From Phyllostachys edulis (taxonomy: Eukaryota > Streptophyta > Magnoliopsida > Poales > Poaceae), in assembly GCA_036346405.1 (NCBI GenBank), contig CM070548.1:75398628-75462627 (forward strand): 64,000 nucleotides of DNA. Direction: 5' to 3'. A program made the position numbers and the translations under genes. The notes beneath the pieces were generated by a model, which had not been told where the DNA came from, made no database searches, and was given only the letters and a program-made list of their open reading frames with translations. This document shows positions 59,023-64,000 of the stretch, piece after piece (the stretch's first letter is position 1; each line of letters starts with the position of its first letter).

Positions 59023-59799
59023 ATTTTTTTTTATATCCAAGCTGAGACTAAACAATAAGTATATCAATAAGAGTGTTAGTCTCACAAATAGATTTGTTAT
59101 TAATCACCAAAATACTCTATTAACATATAATGGCGGGTCTAGATTCTTCACTAGGCAGGCATAGGGAAGTGTCGTTTGGTTGAAGACCTGGCCTGAGCAA
59201 CGAATCCTCTTCCCCAAATCCTTCCTTCCTCGTCCCCTCGCTCACGCTCATCTCCTGCATCGCCGCTGTGAAGTCCTTCGGCGGCCCGAGCCCTCGTGCC
59301 GCCACCTCCTCCCCTTCTCTAAGCCTCTTGCGAGCTAGGAGAGTGGTGGCGACGGGAGCCAGGAGATCAGTGGCGAGAGCAAGAAGGAAGCGGCGGCGGA
59401 GCGAGAAGGAAGCAGCGTTATCGAGCGAGGAGATGGTAGTGGTGGGATCCAGCTCGGTGGTGACAGGGGAGTGAGAAGGAAGCGGCGGTGGAGCGAGAAG
59501 GAGGCAGCGTTGCCGAGCGAGGAGATGACGGCGAGGGATCCATGCTCGGCGGTGGGATCCAGCTCGATGGTGACGGGGAATCCATGCTCGGCGGCGGGTC
59601 CGAGGTCGCGGCGGTAGGATCCAGCTCGGTCGCGACGGCGCTCGCTCGCATGGCCTCTTAGGCGTTCATTTTGAGTGCCTGGGCCTGGCGTCCCGGTCTG
59701 GCTCCCAGGGTGGCAACCAAACAGTCCCCAGGTGCTCACCAGGAATGGCTCCCGACCAGGCATGTCCTCTCCAGGACTCAAACCAAATAGACCCTTACT

Positions 59800-61780
59800 C
59801 ACCTGATTAGAAAATTGGAAGGTCTAGATGAAAGTGGATGTGGGACCAGTGAGCATGGCCTGTTGGCATATCAGATTTTTTTTTATCTCTGCCCCATTTG
59901 TCCCGATAATTGGTATTCGATTGGATAGTTGAAGGCGTGAATTCATTAGATGCCACCAAAAGTTCTCATTCCTTATGTCACTTGCGGTGTGTATAGTTTG
60001 TTGAATCAGGGTATATATGTATGGAATGATCATGAATATGCTCTCGTCTCTGTATTTAGTTGAGTGAACCGAATCAATTCGTCTTGGATGGGGTCATACA
60101 GATTCTAAGAATATTCTCCAAATATATTGTACCGAACGGTTCCATAAAAACGGACGAACTACGTGGTACAAGGACGAGCGCGTCCCATCTGTTACCCCCT
60201 CTCCCTCTATGTATACCAGTATACGACACTAACTAGTGTGCCATGCCAATTAGTTGATAGTTAAAATAATTAATTTAGTTAAATACTCCTTTTGTAATTA
60301 AGGCAAATTTAATAATCATGCAAATATTTCAATAATTAATCGTGCTAATACTCCTCAATGTATACGACTCATTCAACTTTATCTCTCAAACCAAACACTA
60401 TCTTGAATCATCCAGTACCATCCTATTCATGCAACCAAACAAAATTTTGAATTATCTTATCCCACTAACCAAACACACAAGTTGTACCATACAATACATG
60501 ATCATCCCATCCATTTTGTACCGTCTCATCTCATTCACCCTGGTTCACTCAACCAAACACACCTTATTGCTTCACTAACATGTGAGTCCTGATTACATAT
60601 GTCAATGACATAATCAGAAATTTCGCAAAATTCCAATGACACATAAGGAATTAATCCTAATTGAAACCTCTTGTAAGTTGTAATTGTAAAATGTGACATA
60701 CAATTAACATCCTCATCAACCACGGGCGTGTGCGCTACCACTAGGCTATATATGTGAGCTACTTTTATGAGTAAATAGGGAGCATGGAAAAACATGTAGA
60801 GATTAATTTTTGTAATCCATAATATCTGAGCGGCCAGATTTTCATTGGTGTTTACGCACGTATCAAAACTATATTAGTCCTGTGAAGATAAGGATTACCA
60901 TTTGCAAGGTCGAAACTAGGTTTTGGATTGCTTAGCACATCACGGTATACAAGACGAACACTATGATTAACAAACTCGGTCACTATGCCCGTATCGATAA
61001 GCTAAGAACTTTAGACCATTTCTTCACGTTTTCCCTTTTCGCAAGGACCAACCAATGAATGACAAGTCGAGTCATTGACATAATGGACCAGTTCAGTGGA
61101 GCTGTTTGAACAAGCTGTAACTTTTACATTGCCGGAGTGCTTGCTCTAGCGTTTTGGATAAAAAAGCTTCCCAAAAGGGACGCAGAAAAAGTCGCATTTC
61201 AGTTTCTTTCTCTCCTTGGGAAGAACCATAGTAGTACAGGACGAAGATAGAATTAACGAACGCAAGTGCACCGCATCTTAAATTAGTTTGTACACTATGT
61301 GCCTAAGGGCCTATCTTTCTGATTGGGCTCAGTCACCATCAGTGTCGTTGGAAGTTCAAACGACTTTTCGCTTTGGGGACTTGTATGATCATCAAGTGGA
61401 AATTTTAGACGAGGTCTGTTCAATCAAGTGAGGTTTTCGATCGAGCAGATTTGGTCTTAGCAAGTCGTAGCGAATCGGTATGCTTTGCTTGTGGCACGCC
61501 GTCGAGGCGTCCGTGAACACTTCAACACAGCCAGGAGTCCAGTAGATACCCAGCTTTTGGAGCTTTCTTTGATTGATTAAAAGGATAAGCTAAACCGACT
61601 AGCGACTAGTATATATTTAATATACTAGATCTGTATGTGTGACACAAACTTCTTTGTCCCATAGACGCTTTCCATGTTACTACTATAGTATACTACTGTC
61701 ATGCAATACGTATGAACTGGTATACAAATACAAGATTTTTCCTGAAGTAAACGTACGAACATGGAAAGATAATTTAACTC
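59800..61780. other. Intergenic DNA, no gene recognised
   Basis: AT-rich, short frames only. Several CCAAACA-type motifs (60390-60560) suggest remnants of hAT or Harbinger MITE ends. No promoter or RNA gene recognised. Confidence 0.4.
60570..60659. mobile_element. Decayed MITE related to the 57.9-kb element
   Basis: Right end TGACACATAAGGAATTAATCCTA matches the terminal repeat of the 151-bp MITE, and TGTGAGTCCTGATTACATATGTCAATGACA resembles its centre; the left end is not identifiable. Confidence 0.5.
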
Positions 61781-61789
61781 CCGTGTCGC

Positions 61790-62960
61790 TCCGGGAGGTG
61801 ACCCGCTTAGCTCCAGCGGCCGGCCGCTGCCATCTCCCCACCGGCCGCCACCGAGGCTCCGGTACCGGTGCCCCTCCCCCTCTCCTTATGTGCCCCTTCT
61901 CCTCCCTCCCCTCCCTCTCCCTCCTCCCTTTCTTTCCGGCCCTAGCTTCGAGACAAGCGAGACGTCCTCCGCTTGCCTCCATGGCCCGCCGGCGTCTCCC
62001 GACCTTTGGTGGAGCCCCTTCATGGCTTACCCAGACCGCCCCCTTGGTGGTTTGTTCTAGATCTAGATCTGGAACCCGTTCACTGCACCGCCGAAGCTCC
62101 CCGCTTGTTGTTGCCTGTCAGCCACCGCGACTGTCGCACTCGCGGGCTAGGAGGCCTCGCCACCGAGGGAGTCTTGGCGGGCGGCGCATGGAGTTGCTGG
62201 GCAGCCTCCCCTTGCTCCCACCGGTGTGGGCTAGGAGGCGCCCACACCAAGGGAGCTTTCGCGGGGCGCAGTGGAGCCGTCGGGCAGTCTGTCTAGAGCA
62301 CATCAGGAGGATCACCTACGGGGTGTGCGGTGCTCCACGTCGGGGAGGTCACCAACGTCATCGATAGCAGCCGTTGCCGGGAGCCACCACAACCGGCGAA
62401 CATGTCAAGTTGGCGGTGCCGTGCACAAGGGGCATGCCGCTCAAGTTCTACCACGGCTGTGCCGGACGCATCTAGAAGCCACCAAGCGTGTCATCGACGT
62501 CGAGACCAATAAACCGCAGCAATCCACCATAACAAAGAGCCCTCCTCACCCCCAGACTTGGAGCCCCCGTCTTCCCTCCCTGGCATCGTCGCTACAAGTG
62601 CTGGTGTGGCTGTGGAGAGGAACCAATCCTGCTACATTACCAGGGACGCTCCAAGTGTAGACCAGCGACCTGAGGAGTAGCAGGCCGTCCTGTGGAAGAG
62701 GCCAAAGAGTCGGGCTATTGTCGTCGAAGGGTCGTCAGGAGGCGCAAGAGGACCGTCCCGGAGGCACAAAGCCGACAGTCCCGGAGGCCCCGTTTGTAGC
62801 AGCTGGTCCAGGACACTATGGATGAGCCGGTGGGAGAAGGTGGTAAGGAATCGGAGTTAGCGAGTGTTGTGTTCTATCTTCCTCCGTCATCACTGAGGGG
62901 TGGAGCCGCGTTCTCACCCAATTCATTTAAAGCGCCTTGCCAGTTATCCTGTTAGTGTGT
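61790..62960. other. GC-rich block with an internal ~84-bp duplication, coding status unclear
   Basis: A plus-strand frame of 242 aa (61639-62367) overlaps other frames on both strands; its residues are Arg/Pro/Ser/Gly-rich and show no domain. GGGCTAGGAGGC...GGGAG...GGGCAGNCT occurs at about 62143 and 62227, an imperfect tandem duplication. After 62870 the sequence looks like an untranslated 3' region. Could be part of a non-autonomous transposon that picked up GC-rich gene DNA. Confidence 0.3.
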
Positions 62961-63113
62961 GGATTCGTCTTGCCTCTGCTTCTATTCTTCTCTCTTAAGA
63001 TGATGCCTTGGTGATCCTCTACGCTGCCCGGTTTAGCCAGTTTTGGTGTTTATGTGCGTTGGGCGGAGAGGTTTGTCTTTCCCTTAGCCATGATGTGTGT
63101 GTAAAGCAGAGCA

Positions 63114-63300
63114 GTTAGGCCTTGTTTGGATCTCCTGTTTTAACAAAAGCTGGATTTTGTAAACCGGTTTTAACATTGTTTTAGAAAAACTCTGTTTGGA
63201 TCTTGTAACTAACTCTCAAGATAAGTAAAACCAGTTTAACATAATCCAATATATCGGTTTGGGAAAAACAAGTCCCGTCGTTTTTAGCAAACCGGTTTAC
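63114..63300. other. Possible left end of a TTA-type (Harbinger-like) transposon
   Basis: TTAGGCCTTGTTTGGATCTCC resembles the ends of PIF/Harbinger MITEs, including TTA. The opposite end is not in view. Confidence 0.3.
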
Positions 63301-63734
63301 TTACACCCACTACCACCGTCACCGACCAACGCCTCACTTTGCTCACCATATCCGATCTCGTGGCACGAGCACCAGTCATGAGCGGCTTCTGCAACAGTGA
63401 CACGACGAGTCCCCTCATTGGGCGTGGCGGCAGAGGGAAAGAAGACAGGTGGCAGCAGCGACCTCGCATGGCGCCACCTCCATGTGCTCAGCGACCTCGA
63501 GATCGGCGTCGAGCTCATGATGGCGAGCCCAAACCAGCGACCTCCCTCCTCGCGAGTGCGAGGAAGGCGGCGGCGAGGCATCCAACCCAGCGCAGAGACC
63601 CGACCTCGATGTCGTCGGCGCGGCGTAGCCGCCTTGCTACTGGTCGGTCGCGGTGGGGTCGCTCCGCTAAGGCCGCCATCGTCATGGCGGGGGTTGGCGG
63701 CGCCGATGCGCGAGGCGTGGGCGGGCGAGGCGAG

Positions 63735-63775
63735 GCGTGGAGGAGGAGGAGGAGGAGGAGGAGGAGGAGGAGGGG
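63735..63775 (+). repeat. (GGA)n microsatellite
   Basis: About 12 GGA/GAG triplets. On the minus strand it gives the poly-Pro or poly-Leu runs of short frames, which I do not consider genes. Confidence 0.9.
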
Positions 63776-64000
63776 CGGGCGCTTCCACCTTGCGTCGGGA
63801 AGGGGCTTACTGGGGAGCACGAAACCCTAGTGATCGTGGCGGTAATGGCGTCATGGGGATGGAGGTGGAGGATCGGTGGAGCAGCGACCCCGCCATTTGG
63901 GCAATTATTTTTCTAGCCCCTCTCCGCTTCTCGGGACTCGGGAGTTGGTTTCTTTGTTTTTCTTTTAGGTTCGGACTATCGGGGCCCGCGCCTCACTCGC

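Larger units (their letters stand above)
46988..59150 (-). mobile_element. Element G: non-autonomous SIRE/Maximus-like LTR element, 12.2 kb
   Basis: LTRs 46988-49711 and 55760-59150, primer site, polypurine tract, a degraded gag and one separate ORF, no RT or integrase. Target duplication CCAGG (46983-46987) / CTAGG (59151-59155), one C/T difference. The orientation is minus. Gene order in that direction: LTR, gag, ORF, LTR. Confidence 0.9.
55760..59150 (-). mobile_element. Element G 5' LTR (right copy, with two MITEs)
   Basis: Aligns with the left LTR along its length with scattered substitutions; the extra ~660 bp are two insertions at 57871-58021 and 58515-59022. The palindrome cluster recurs near 56596-56725. 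Confidence 0.9.
46893..59794. mobile_element. PIF/Harbinger-like non-autonomous element split by element G
   Basis: Left end GGGCTTGTTTGGATTGAGAC and, inverted, right end GGGTCTATTTGGTTTGAGTC match at about 19 of 24 positions; both ends are flanked by TTA (46890-46892 and 59795-59797), the PIF/Harbinger target duplication. Without element G it is about 730 bp. Its right part (59160-59680) is GC-rich with repeats of GGATCCAGCTCGGTGGTGAC type and no recognised protein. Confidence 0.65.

Noticed and set aside
61639..62660. 242-aa and 129-aa plus-strand frames
   Set aside because: Arg/Pro/Ser-rich, internally repeated and without a domain; the evidence is not enough to call a gene.
63284..63830. 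Frames on both strands over the GGA microsatellite with long Pro, Leu or Arg runs
   Set aside because: The homopolymer runs come from the microsatellite and the frames overlap each other on opposite strands.

Overview
The window is nuclear DNA of a grass, most probably an Oryza genome: it has a rice-type MYB and a rice-type wall-associated kinase with short spliced exons, no bacterial operons, and most of its length is nested transposable elements of families typical of rice and other cereals. Names rest on motifs and domain order read by eye; no database search was possible.

Only two genes look functional. At the left edge (minus strand) is a wall-associated receptor kinase (WAK) with three exons, cut at its 3' end by the window border. 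At 43.7-44.7 kb (minus) is a complete two-exon R2R3-MYB of the MYB4/MYB30/MYB15 type (subgroup 2). Two further stretches are gene fragments: the last two exons of a COBW-domain GTPase (12.3-12.5 kb) and a broken piece of a TFIIS-N/Med26-like gene (46.0-46.5 kb).

The rest is mostly layered transposons. (1) 3.3-9.9 kb: a Ty1/copia gag remnant split by an 80-bp Stowaway MITE; its LTR is interrupted by a Ty3/gypsy element with a 3.76-kb LTR that holds about 30 copies of an 88-bp repeat, followed by a broken integrase/RNase H region. (2) 13.4-16.2 kb: a copia-like LTR with tRNA-Met primer site and broken gag; a solo gypsy-type LTR (14045-14929) sits inside that LTR. (3) 17.3-19.7 kb: a copia integrase remnant split by a 1.4-kb Mutator-like element with a 9-bp target duplication. 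(4) 22.65-43.4 kb: a copia element (here 'A') whose 5' LTR holds a complete 9.5-kb non-autonomous LTR element (B, 22901-32408), whose gag/pol junction holds a 2.19-kb solo LTR (C), and whose 3' LTR holds a 5'-truncated LINE (D). (5) 46.9-59.8 kb: a PIF/Harbinger-like element with TTA duplications, split by a 12.2-kb non-autonomous LTR element (G, 46988-59150), whose right LTR was in turn hit by two MITEs.

Elements B, C, F (the 13.4-kb element) and G look like one lineage (SIRE/Maximus-like copia): primer site TGGTATCAGAGC, a C-rich ATTCACCCCCC block close to the LTR end, and in B and G gag-like proteins but no polymerase. B carries an unusual gag-like protein with a ladder of CxxC pairs in a predicted coiled coil; G carries a degraded gag plus a separate 361-aa ORF of the plant 'putative transposon protein' type. 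B, F and G LTRs are full of short palindromes CGGTNNNACCG, one of which also lies about 95 bp upstream of the G ORF. This pol-less, palindrome-bearing family is the most interesting system in the window. The right end (59.8-64 kb) is intergenic with small repeats and GC-rich stretches of no recognisable function.
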